Shown: positions 24,985 through 31,425 of the stretch, in pieces
Layout: each line of letters opens with the position of its first letter
Numbering within the stretch: position 1 is the first letter of the stretch
Assembly (NCBI RefSeq): GCF_009758205.1
Contig: NZ_WRXN01000014.1
Span: forward strand, 1 to 64,000
Direction: 5' to 3'
DNA: 64,000 bases
From: Chitinophaga tropicalis
GTDB lineage: Bacteria; Bacteroidota; Bacteroidia; Chitinophagales; Chitinophagaceae
The notes under the pieces: model-generated
What the model was told of the DNA's origin: nothing
The model's input: the letters and a program-made list of their open reading frames with translations, nothing else
Database searches by the model: none
Position numbers and translations under genes: made by a program

Positions 24985-27096
24985 ATGCAAAGCTTCAGAA
25001 CAGAATTGGAAAACCCGGTTGTAGAAAGGGATATCATCGAACTGGAGAAAAAGATCCGCCTGTTCCGCGAGGGACAGATACCTGAAGAAAAGTTCCGGAG
25101 CCTCCGTCTGGCCAGGGGCATTTACGGTCAGCGCCAGCCAGGCGTACAGATGATCCGTATCAAACTACCCTATGGTAAAATGACACTGGAACAATGGAAA
25201 AGGATCTCAGACGTATCAGATGAATTCTCTACCGGCAATCTGCACCTCACTACCCGCCAGGACGTGCAGATCCACTTCGTAAGCCTGGAGAGGACCCCCG
25301 AATTATGGACTAAACTCGACCTCGACGATATCACCATCCGTGAAGCATGCGGTAACACCGTACGTAATATCACCGCCTCTGACAGAGCCGGCATAGATCC
25401 GGAAGAACCGTTTGATGTAACTCCTTACGCAGACGCAGCCTTCCGCTATTTCCTCCGCAACCCCATCTGCCAGGATATGGGCCGGAAGATTAAGATGTCT
25501 TTCTCCAGCAGTGACGCAGACTCTGCCTGGTCCTTCATGCACGATATGGGAGCTATTCCCAAGATCAGGATAATTGACGGTAAAGAAGTACGTGGTTTTA
25601 AAGTACTGGTAGGCGGCGGCCTTGGCGCCCAGCCTTACCTGGCGCATGTAGCTTATGAATTCCTGGAAGCCGATCAGCTAATCCCTTACATTGAAAGCGT
25701 TCTGCGCGTATTTGACCGCCATGGTGAAAGAGCCAGCCGTAATAAAGCACGTATGAAATTCCTGATCCAGAAGATAGGTTTTGAAGAATTTACCCGCCTG
25801 GTACAGGAAGAATTCATCGCCAACAAATCCAAATCTTTCCATGTAGATGCCAACGCATGGCCGGAAGTAGAACTGCCTGCTGCCAATGCGGTTTTACCGG
25901 CATATACTGTAAAAGATCCTAAAAAATATGAAGCCTGGAAAACCACCAATGCCTTCCGTCAGCGCCAGGCAGACTACTATGCTGCTTACGTACGCGTACC
26001 ACTGGGCAATATCAGCTCTGTAATATCCCGTCAGCTCGTAGAAGCCCTCAGACCCGCTATAGCTAACGATGTACGCGTAACTGCCAACCAGGGCCTGCTG
26101 CTGAAATATATTCAGCCTGCCCACCTGCCTTACGTGTTCAGCGTTCTGGAAACCGCAGGTTTCGCAGAACCCGGATTTGACAGCATCGCCGATATCACTT
26201 CCTGTCCGGGTACAGACACCTGTAACCTGGCCATCTCAAGCAGCACCGGTATCTCCGCTGCACTGGAACTGGTTATCCAGGAAGAATTCCCTGATCTGGT
26301 ATATAATAAAGACATCAAGATAAAGATCAGTGGTTGCATGAACTCCTGTGGTCAGCACGGTATCGCTTCCATTGGTTTCCACGGCAGCTCCATGAAGAGC
26401 GGTGGTAAAGTATTGCCCGCCCTGCAGGTATTGCTGGGAGGTGGTATAGTAGGAGACGGTGTTGGCCGTGTAGCCGATAAAGTGATCAAAGTGCCAAGCA
26501 AACGCGGACCAGATGTACTGCGTACACTGCTGAACGACTATGAAGCGAATGGCGCTGAGAACGAAAAATTCAACGACTACTATGACCGCCAGGGTGAAAG
26601 ATATTTCTACGATCTGCTGAAACCATTAACTGATCTGGCTTCACTCCAGGATGAAGATTTCATTGACTGGGGCCAGGGCGACAAATTCGCTACCGCCATC
26701 GGTGTGGGCGAGTGCGCCAGTGTTGTGATTGACCTGGTAGCCACCCTGCTGTTTGAAGGTGAAGAGAAACTGCAATCAGGCACTGTCGCACTGGAAACAA
26801 AACAGTACGCAGACAGCATCTACCATTCCTATTCCACTTTCGTACAGACAGCAAAAGCCCTGCTGCTGGGAGAAGGCGTAAGCTGCAACACCCAGACAGG
26901 CATTATCAACGATTTCGACAAACATTTCGTTGCTACCGGCAAATGGCAGCTGGACGGAGAATTTAAAGACCTGGTGCTGCAGATCAATAAGAATGAACCT
27001 TCAGAAAGTTTTGCAAAAGCATATCATCAGCAGGCATCAGATTTTTATCAGCAGGCACAGGCTTTCAGGCAGCAAACATCCGCAGTTGCCCTGTAA
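24985..27096 (+). CDS. assimilatory sulfite/nitrite reductase (siroheme, 4Fe-4S)
   Basis: 703 aa, a single-chain enzyme of the nitrite/sulfite reductase ferredoxin family with two half-domain repeats (residues about 45-330 and 330-560) and an added C-terminal helical region. The four Cys that hold the 4Fe-4S cluster and siroheme are Cys407 and Cys413 (SCPGTDTCNLA) and Cys451 and Cys455 (GCMNSCGQHG). It performs the six-electron reduction of sulfite to sulfide, or of nitrite to ammonia; the choice cannot be made from sequence here. The siroheme genes directly downstream support the cofactor. No sulfate-activation genes or reductase flavoprotein are in the window. The extra roughly 130 C-terminal residues are unusual and unassigned. 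Confidence 0.9.
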   Translation: MQSFRTELENPVVERDIIELEKKIRLFREGQIPEEKFRSLRLARGIYGQRQPGVQMIRIKLPYGKMTLEQWKRISDVSDEFSTGNLHLTTRQDVQIHFVSLERTPELWTKLDLDDITIREACGNTVRNITASDRAGIDPEEPFDVTPYADAAFRYFLRNPICQDMGRKIKMSFSSSDADSAWSFMHDMGAIPKIRIIDGKEVRGFKVLVGGGLGAQPYLAHVAYEFLEADQLIPYIESVLRVFDRHGERASRNKARMKFLIQKIGFEEFTRLVQEEFIANKSKSFHVDANAWPEVELPAANAVLPAYTVKDPKKYEAWKTTNAFRQRQADYYAAYVRVPLGNISSVISRQLVEALRPAIANDVRVTANQGLLLKYIQPAHLPYVFSVLETAGFAEPGFDSIADITSCPGTDTCNLAISSSTGISAALELVIQEEFPDLVYNKDIKIKISGCMNSCGQHGIASIGFHGSSMKSGGKVLPALQVLLGGGIVGDGVGRVADKVIKVPSKRGPDVLRTLLNDYEANGAENEKFNDYYDRQGERYFYDLLKPLTDLASLQDEDFIDWGQGDKFATAIGVGECASVVIDLVATLLFEGEEKLQSGTVALETKQYADSIYHSYSTFVQTAKALLLGEGVSCNTQTGIINDFDKHFVATGKWQLDGEFKDLVLQINKNEPSESFAKAYHQQASDFYQQAQAFRQQTSAVAL

Positions 27097-27111
27097 GAAA
27101 GATAGTACCCG

Positions 27112-27138
27112 GTTTGTTCCACCACAGGTGGAACAAAC
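27112..27138 (+). other. intercistronic 12-bp hairpin between sir and cobA
   Basis: GTTTGTTCCACC (27112-27123), ACA, GGTGGAACAAAC (27127-27138): perfect stem with a 3-nt loop and no T-run. It may stabilise the 3' end of the sir part of the message rather than terminate it. Confidence 0.6.
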
Positions 27139-27185
27139 TACTGAAGAAGAGACAGGCAGCGGTTTTCACATTTTAAAAGTACACT

Positions 27186-27962
27186 ATGCAAAATATACAT
27201 CCGAAATTGACACTGGTGGGGGCGGGCCCCGGAGATCCTGAGCTGATCACTGTAAAAGGCCTGAAGGCCATACAGCAGGCAAGGGTGATCCTCTATGACG
27301 CCCTCTCTAACAACGAACTGCTGGAACACGCGTCTCCCAACTGTCTCAAGCGCTTTGTTGGAAAACGTGCTGGCATGCATGTGTACTCTCAGGATGAGAT
27401 CAACCGCATGATCGTCAAGTATGCGCTTACTTACGGCAGCGTGGTAAGGCTTAAAGGTGGCGACTCCTTTGTATTTGGCCGCGGACAGGAAGAATTGGCC
27501 TTTGCCCAGCAGTTCAATATAGATACAGAAGTCGTTCCCGGCGTTACCAGCGCTATCTCCGTACCCGGCATCAACAGGATACCGGTAACGGCGCGTAACG
27601 TGAGCGAAGGCTTCTGGGTCTTAACCGGTACCACACAACGTGGGAGCTTGTCCCGTGACCTGGCCTATGCAGTCCAGGCGAATACAACGGTAGTGATACT
27701 CATGGGAATGGGCAAACTGGACGAAATATCCGCTGCTTACACTGCGCTGGGAAAAGGCGACGTGCCCGCAGCAATTATCCAGAACGGTACCCTGCCTGAT
27801 CAGAAAGTAGGTATAGGCAAAGTCGCTGAGCTGAAAGAACTGGCCGCCAGGGAAGATCTGCGTAACCCGGCCATTATTGTAATAGGAGAGGTGGTACGTT
27901 TTCATGAAGCCTTCCAGGCGGTGAAAGAGAAGATTGCGGCAGAATTAAAGATCGCTGTATAA
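27186..27962 (+). CDS. cobA: uroporphyrinogen-III C-methyltransferase
   Basis: 258 aa SAM-dependent methylase that makes precorrin-2 from uroporphyrinogen III, the first step toward siroheme. Key motifs: VGAGPGDPELITVKG at the N-terminus, RLKGGDSFVFGRG.EE near residue 90, VPGVTSA near 120, and VILMGMGKL. All are normal for SUMT. It is the second gene of the sulfite reductase unit, 89 bp behind the reductase. Precorrin-2 dehydrogenase is encoded separately just downstream, so the CysG activities are split over two proteins. Confidence 0.94.
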   Translation: MQNIHPKLTLVGAGPGDPELITVKGLKAIQQARVILYDALSNNELLEHASPNCLKRFVGKRAGMHVYSQDEINRMIVKYALTYGSVVRLKGGDSFVFGRGQEELAFAQQFNIDTEVVPGVTSAISVPGINRIPVTARNVSEGFWVLTGTTQRGSLSRDLAYAVQANTTVVILMGMGKLDEISAAYTALGKGDVPAAIIQNGTLPDQKVGIGKVAELKELAAREDLRNPAIIVIGEVVRFHEAFQAVKEKIAAELKIAV

Positions 27963-28005
27963 ACATAATTTTCTCAACTGTGCCCCGCACAGAGAAAAAA
28001 ACCTC

Positions 28006-28040
28006 AAAAATCGCTTTTGCCCAAGGCAAAAGCGATTTTT
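28006..28040. terminator. long perfect hairpin terminator (CTCAAAA family, copy B)
   Basis: 16-bp arms AAAAATCGCTTTTGCC (28006-28021) and GGCAAAAGCGATTTTT (28025-28040) with a CAA loop. The left arm is preceded by CCTC as in the other copies. It should end the sir-cobA transcript and separate it from the gene downstream. Confidence 0.88.
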
Positions 28041-28081
28041 GCCGTTAGATTAACTTATTTTGCTTATAAGATAAGTGTGTT

Positions 28082-28663
28082 ATGGAAGAAAATCATTTAT
28101 TCCCTGTTTTTTTCAAATTGAACCACCTGCACGTACTGGTAGTAGGTGGCGGAAACATAGGGCACGAAAAAGTAAATGCGCTGCTGGAAAACTGTCCAAC
28201 CGCCAACATCATCGTTGTAGCTACCTGGTTCCTGCCGGAGCTTACCGAACTGGCTAAGCAGGCCCCTAACCTGGAATTGATACAGAAAGCCTTCTCCTGC
28301 GGTGACCTGCTGGGAAAAGACCTGGCTATTGCCGCTACAAATGACCATGAGCTGAACCGGCAGATATGGGAAAGCGCAAAATGCAGCAAAGTACTCATCA
28401 ATGTTGCCGATACCCCGGAACTCTGTGATTTTTACCTGGGGTCTATAGTACAGAAAGGTAGTCTCAAGATCGCCATCTCCACCAATGGCAAATCTCCCAC
28501 TGTTGCCAAACGCCTTAAACAGGTATTACAGGAAGCTATCCCAGGCTCTATTAATGACGTACTGGATAAATTACATGTCATCCGTGACAGGCTGAAAGGC
28601 GACTTTACCGAGAAAGTAAAACAACTGAACCATATTACCGAAGTGCTGGTAAAGAAGGATTAA
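28082..28663 (+). CDS. precorrin-2 dehydrogenase / sirohydrochlorin ferrochelatase (siroheme synthase N-terminal type)
   Basis: 193 aa with the Rossmann motif VLVVGGGNIGHEKV near residue 17, then AIAATNDHELN and INVADTPELCDFYLGS, and AISTNGKSPTVAKRLK. It corresponds to the N-terminal half of CysG (Met8-like). It oxidises precorrin-2 with NAD+ and may insert iron to finish siroheme for the reductase upstream. The late helical dimerisation segment is present. A strong hairpin separates it from cobA, so it probably has its own promoter. A TTATTTTG element just upstream, at about 28056, is one base short of consensus. Confidence 0.92.
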   Translation: MEENHLFPVFFKLNHLHVLVVGGGNIGHEKVNALLENCPTANIIVVATWFLPELTELAKQAPNLELIQKAFSCGDLLGKDLAIAATNDHELNRQIWESAKCSKVLINVADTPELCDFYLGSIVQKGSLKIAISTNGKSPTVAKRLKQVLQEAIPGSINDVLDKLHVIRDRLKGDFTEKVKQLNHITEVLVKKD

Positions 28664-28925
28664 CCCCCACCATTAACTCCCTTCTCTTCATTCCTCTTTC
28701 CTGAAAATACTAACAGGATACTGATTTCTGCTGAAATACTATCTGTATTTAGAGAGGAGTATCTCCAATCTTTATTATATTATTAATATAAATATATTTA
28801 TGTTTTTCTGGTAATGGCTGTGAAAATTGAGATATGATTATTATTTTTATGATAAATAAATGAGTAGTTATTGTTTAAAAATCATTTATTGCTTTTAAGA
28901 ATATCATATTATAATTTTTATAATT
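28664..28925. other. AT-rich gene-free stretch
   Basis: About 260 bp of very A/T-rich sequence after the siroheme gene with no ORF of note. Its right end carries the promoter of the structured RNA candidate. Confidence 0.6.
28889..28919 (+). promoter_or_regulatory. promoter of the 28.9-kb ncRNA candidate
   Basis: TTG at 28889-28891, a 20-nt spacer, then TAATTTTT at 28912-28919 (one mismatch to TAnnTTTG). Predicted start is near 28926, just before the first stem of the folded element at 28937. Confidence 0.5.
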
Positions 28926-29078
28926 AAACAATCAAAGCGGTAAAGGCGGGAAGAAACCTTGGACTAGGGTCAGCGAAGGTCAGTAAGTTTTTGACCTCGA
29001 AGTCCGGATCGGTAAAAAATTCATTCCCGCCTTAAACCGCGCCAACAGATATAAATTATTCCCGCTTCCCTGAAGTAT

Positions 29079-29120
29079 ATACCTTATACCAGAGGCCCAA
29101 AAGGGGCCTCTATAAGGTAT
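29079..29120. repeat. long hairpin inside the ncRNA region
   Basis: ATACCTTAT and AGAGGCCC on the left pair with GGGCCTCT and ATAAGGTAT on the right, with a 3-nt bulge and an AAAA-type loop: about 17 bp. It is followed by CTTTC, so it may be a weak terminator. Confidence 0.65.
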
Positions 29121-29197
29121 CTTTCAAAAGCAGAGATCTTTCTTTTATCAACCAGAATGTATATCGCAGACAAGAGTAGTTCTGCTAAAAATGAACT

Positions 29198-29227
29198 GTC
29201 CCCTTTTTTAAGGGGACCAATTTTTTT
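29198..29227 (+). terminator. terminator downstream of the ncRNA candidate
   Basis: GTCCCCTT (29198-29205), TTTT, AAGGGGAC (29210-29217), then CAA and seven T. No gene ends nearby on the plus strand, so it implies a transcript from the 28.9-kb region. Confidence 0.85.
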
Positions 29228-29430
29228 AAAGAAAAAGACGAAGAATATCTTAGTGAAGCAAGATACCTGGTCATTCTAATTGCATGCCGGAATAGCGGGA
29301 GGGGGAAACGGGAAAGGAAGAAGGTTACCTGAAACAATCTCTATTATATACACACAATTATGCTTTTGAGTATCCTTTCCTGTTTCTCCCTTTCTTCGTT
29401 TCGGAACTAAGCATTTTCCGCTTCATATCC
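29228..29430. other. gene-free stretch before the HD gene
   Basis: About 200 bp, partly purine-rich (GGGAGGGGGAAACGGGAAAGG near 29298) with a C/T-rich counterpart (CCTTTCCTGTTTCTCCC near 29372) that can pair with it loosely. No ORF or promoter was seen except the -7 element at its right end. Confidence 0.45.
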
Positions 29431-29438
29431 TATATTTG
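29431..29438 (+). promoter_or_regulatory. -7 element of the HD-domain gene
   Basis: TATATTTG, a perfect TAnnTTTG, ends only 5 nt before the ATG at 29444. If used, the mRNA would have almost no leader. Confidence 0.6.
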
Positions 29439-29443
29439 ACCCC

Positions 29444-30112
29444 ATGAGTGAGAACACAACAGGTATTTCGCCTATCATTTCCAAAACAGTATCATTTGTA
29501 AAACAGGAGCTTGCACAGGCAGAAGGAGGCCATGACTGGTGGCATATCTATCGCGTCTGGCAACTTTCCCGACGCATAGCGGCAGGAGAGAAGGTAGATA
29601 TGCAGATAGTAGAACTGGGAGCTTTATTACATGATATCGCCGATTCCAAGTTCCATGGAGGAGATGAAAGCATCGGTCCCCGGAAAGCCCGCACCTTCCT
29701 GGAATCACAAAAGGTACCAGAGCCGGTCATTCAACACGTAGTAAATATTATAGAATATGTCTCCTTTAAAGGAGGACATAATACAGGCGGTTTTTACTCG
29801 CCGGAACTGGGTGTGGTACAGGATGCCGACCGGCTGGATGCCCTTGGCGCCATTGGCATTGCCCGCGCATTCAATTACGGAGGATTTAAGAACAGGGCCT
29901 TATACGATCCCGCCATTGCGCCGGACCTGAACATGACACGGGAACAGTATAAAAAAAGTGCTGCCCCTACTATCAATCATTTCTACGAAAAGCTGTTACT
30001 GCTCAAAGACAGGATGAATACAAGTACCGGCAGAGAGCTGGCAGAGGAAAGACACGCCTTTATGGAATTGTTCCTGGAAAAATTCTACAAAGAATGGGAA
30101 GGAGAAAACTAG
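29444..30112 (+). CDS. HD-domain metal-dependent phosphohydrolase (YedJ-like)
   Basis: 222 aa with the HD-domain ligands in order: the first His in GGHDWWHIYRVW near residue 29, the HD pair in ALLHDIADSKF near 65, and the late Asp in VQDADRLDALGAIG near 129. The layout matches YedJ-type HD hydrolases, which act on phosphate esters; the substrate of this group is not established to my knowledge. The start is the ATG directly after a perfect -7 element. It is monocistronic and ends at a bidirectional terminator shared with the convergent thioesterase. Confidence 0.88.
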   Translation: MSENTTGISPIISKTVSFVKQELAQAEGGHDWWHIYRVWQLSRRIAAGEKVDMQIVELGALLHDIADSKFHGGDESIGPRKARTFLESQKVPEPVIQHVVNIIEYVSFKGGHNTGGFYSPELGVVQDADRLDALGAIGIARAFNYGGFKNRALYDPAIAPDLNMTREQYKKSAAPTINHFYEKLLLLKDRMNTSTGRELAEERHAFMELFLEKFYKEWEGEN

Positions 30113-30116
30113 TAAT

Positions 30117-30149
30117 AAAAAATCCCGGTGACTATCACCGGGATTTTTT
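30117..30149. terminator. bidirectional terminator between the HD and thioesterase genes
   Basis: A-run, TCCCGGTGA (30123-30131), CTA, TCACCGGGA (30135-30143), T-run. Symmetric stem between convergent genes. Confidence 0.93.
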
Positions 30150-30150
30150 A

Positions 30151-30666
30151 TTATATAAACAGTGCTTTTAATTCTTCCGCATCTCCGGGTTTCATTTTAC
30201 CACCCAGCACCAACCTCAGCTGCCTGCGGCGCATAGCGCCATCATATAATACTTTTTCTTCCTCCGTATCAGGAATAACCTGCGGCACCGGTCTGGATTT
30301 ACCATTGGGGTCCAGCGCTACAAAGGTCATAAACGCCTCATTGGATTTATAACGGTATTGTTGTACCGGATCTTCTCCCCATACCCGCAGGTGTACTTCC
30401 ATAGATGTGGTGAAGGCCCGTGTTACCTTAGCTTCAATATGCACTACATTACCCAGCTTGATCGGTGTTTCAAAAGAGATGTTATCTACAGAAGCTGTTA
30501 CCACCGGTGCACTGCAGTGTTTCATAGTGGCCAGGGCGGCAGCAATATCCATCCAGTACATCAGACGGCCACCCATCAGGTTGCCAAAAGTATTGGTATC
30601 GTTCGGTAAAACCAGTTCCGTCATCTGTATCAGGGATTCCTGTGCTCGCTTGGGAGTAAATGTCAT
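30151..30666 (-). CDS. acyl-CoA thioesterase, hotdog fold (YciA-like)
   Basis: 171 aa. The hotdog signature of acyl-CoA hydrolases is clear: LPNDTNTFGNLMGGRLMYWMD, with the catalytic Asn/Asp stretch, then ISFETPIKLGNVVHIEA and V.LR.WGEDP. It hydrolyses acyl-CoA to free CoA and fatty acid, in the cytoplasm. The C-terminal helix (RRRQLRLVLGGK) is family-typical. TAATTTTG on the minus strand (reverse complement at 30688-30695) is a perfect -7 element just upstream. Chain-length preference cannot be predicted. Confidence 0.9.
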   Translation of the reverse strand: MTFTPKRAQESLIQMTELVLPNDTNTFGNLMGGRLMYWMDIAAALATMKHCSAPVVTASVDNISFETPIKLGNVVHIEAKVTRAFTTSMEVHLRVWGEDPVQQYRYKSNEAFMTFVALDPNGKSRPVPQVIPDTEEEKVLYDGAMRRRQLRLVLGGKMKPGDAEELKALFI

Positions 30667-30722
30667 ATTTGTTTTTATTTCGGCGGCAAAATTAGTATAT
30701 CTGTGCTCAAAAACATTGTTTT

Positions 30723-30793
30723 AGCTGGCTACAGGTCAAAAATCCCTATAAAAATCCCCAAATCATCTCAGCCGGCCACAGGCCAAAAACTCC
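30723..30793. repeat. two tandem GC-palindrome units with ACA loop
   Basis: AGCTGGCTACAGGTCAAAAA at 30723 and AGCCGGCCACAGGCCAAAAA at 30770 are 47 bp apart and align without gaps. The second contains GGCC-ACA-GGCC (30774-30784), the perfect palindrome; the first has decayed arms. Confidence 0.6.
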
Positions 30794-30870
30794 CCTTAAG
30801 GAAATCTCATCCTCTTCTTATACCTGGTTCATGAATGTTCCACATATAGTTCCTTCTACTCAACTCCACC

Positions 30871-30925
30871 TTTCAAGTATGTTTCAAGCATGTTTCAAGC
30901 ATGTCTTAAGCATGTTTAGTGTATG
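30871..30925 (+). repeat. 11-bp tandem repeat, five units
   Basis: Units TTTCAAGTATG, TTTCAAGCATG, TTTCAAGCATG, TCTTAAGCATG and TTTAGTGTATG follow without spacing. The middle two are identical and divergence increases outward. An 11-bp period is close to one helical turn. Confidence 0.8.
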
Positions 30926-30950
30926 TATTGCGGTACCACTTTAGCACCAG

Positions 30951-31117
30951 GGTATAGTCCTGATATTGGTTTACACTTCTGTCAGATAATCCTGTGTGAA
31001 GTTTACAATTGTTGGGGTTAATCCTGTAATTGGTTTACAGAGCTTCTTTTCTGTGGGTATAGCCCTGGTATAGGTTTACACTTTCTGTTAGATGATCTTG
31101 CTTGAAGTGCATAATTG
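30951..31117 (+). repeat. degenerate ~61-bp direct repeat, two and a half copies
   Basis: Copy 1 (30951-31011) and copy 2 (31056-31117) both run GGTATAG.CCTG.TAT.GGTTTACACTT and end in AATTG. A partial copy between them (about 31014-31038) matches the first 25 bases. Similarity by eye is roughly three quarters. Confidence 0.65.
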
Positions 31118-31296
31118 CTGCTCCCCGTTTAATAGTCTTAACAGAATATCCTTTTCCCGCAGGTCAGATTCTCATTCTCCCTTGTAAATCCCGCTCACCT
31201 TCCTCTCCGAAGAAAATTGTATCCTCTAAAAAGTATTGAACCAATTTATTATGAAATAGTTACACGTTCATATTCACTGAAATGTGAAAAACCCTT

Positions 31297-31326
31297 TTGG
31301 GTGCGCTGCAAATTTGATTAACTTTG
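31297..31326 (+). promoter_or_regulatory. pyrG promoter
   Basis: TTG at 31297-31299, exactly 19 nt, then TAACTTTG at 31319-31326: perfect consensus. Predicted start is near 31333, leaving a leader of about 93 nt. Confidence 0.8.
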
Positions 31327-31349
31327 CCTGACCTTCGGAAGTTATTTTT

Positions 31350-31400
31350 ACTTGACTGGTTACACCAAACGTCGTCCGGCACTTCCTCTTTAGGTCAAGT
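31350..31400 (+). promoter_or_regulatory. stem-loop in the pyrG leader
   Basis: ACTTGAC (31350-31356) can pair with GTCAAGT (31394-31400), enclosing a 37-nt loop, between the promoter and the ATG. It is open to read as a structured leader controlling pyrG. No T-run for attenuation and no known riboswitch were recognised. Confidence 0.35.
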
Positions 31401-31425
31401 ATACTCTGCAGAATTATTAGATCTT

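Larger units (their letters stand above)
28926..29227 (+). ncRNA. structured non-coding RNA candidate, family not recognised
   Basis: The core (28937-29040) closes with GCGGT/ACCGC and a perfect 9-bp stem AGGCGGGAA (28944-28952) with TTCCCGCCT (29024-29032). Inside are GGACT/AGTCC (28961-28965 with 29001-29005) and AGGTCA/TGACCT (28977-28982 with 28992-28997). GGTCA occurs twice, so the inner hairpin has an alternative partner at 28967. A second, 17-bp hairpin follows at 29079-29120, and a terminator at 29198-29227. A promoter precedes it and no ORF fits. SRP RNA, 6S, tmRNA and RNase P signatures were looked for and not found. The transcript could end at either hairpin, giving about 195 or 300 nt. 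Confidence 0.5.
30667..31290. other. repeat-rich non-coding region before pyrG
   Basis: About 620 bp without a gene. It holds two copies of the GC palindrome motif in tandem (30723-30746 and 30770-30793), an 11-bp tandem repeat (30871-30925), and a degenerate ~61-bp direct repeat (30951-31117), each listed separately. The base composition and repeats suggest a decayed or structural sequence rather than a lost gene; no reading frame shows protein-like conservation. Confidence 0.6.

Noticed and set aside
28937..29040. Signal recognition particle RNA or RNase P RNA
   Set aside because: Conserved cores (the SRP GGAAG tetraloop region and the RNase P P4/CR motifs) were not found despite a superficial GGTCAG match.
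29157..29279. 39-codon ORF beginning MYIADKSSSAK inside the ncRNA region
   Set aside because: It runs through the terminator hairpin at 29198-29227, has no promoter at a proper distance, and its composition looks random.
30871..31117. CRISPR array
   Set aside because: Repeats are too short or too degenerate, without regular unique spacers, and no cas genes are in the window.
31324..31425. 34-residue extension of pyrG
   Set aside because: It begins at the promoter -7 element and is not found in CTP synthases.
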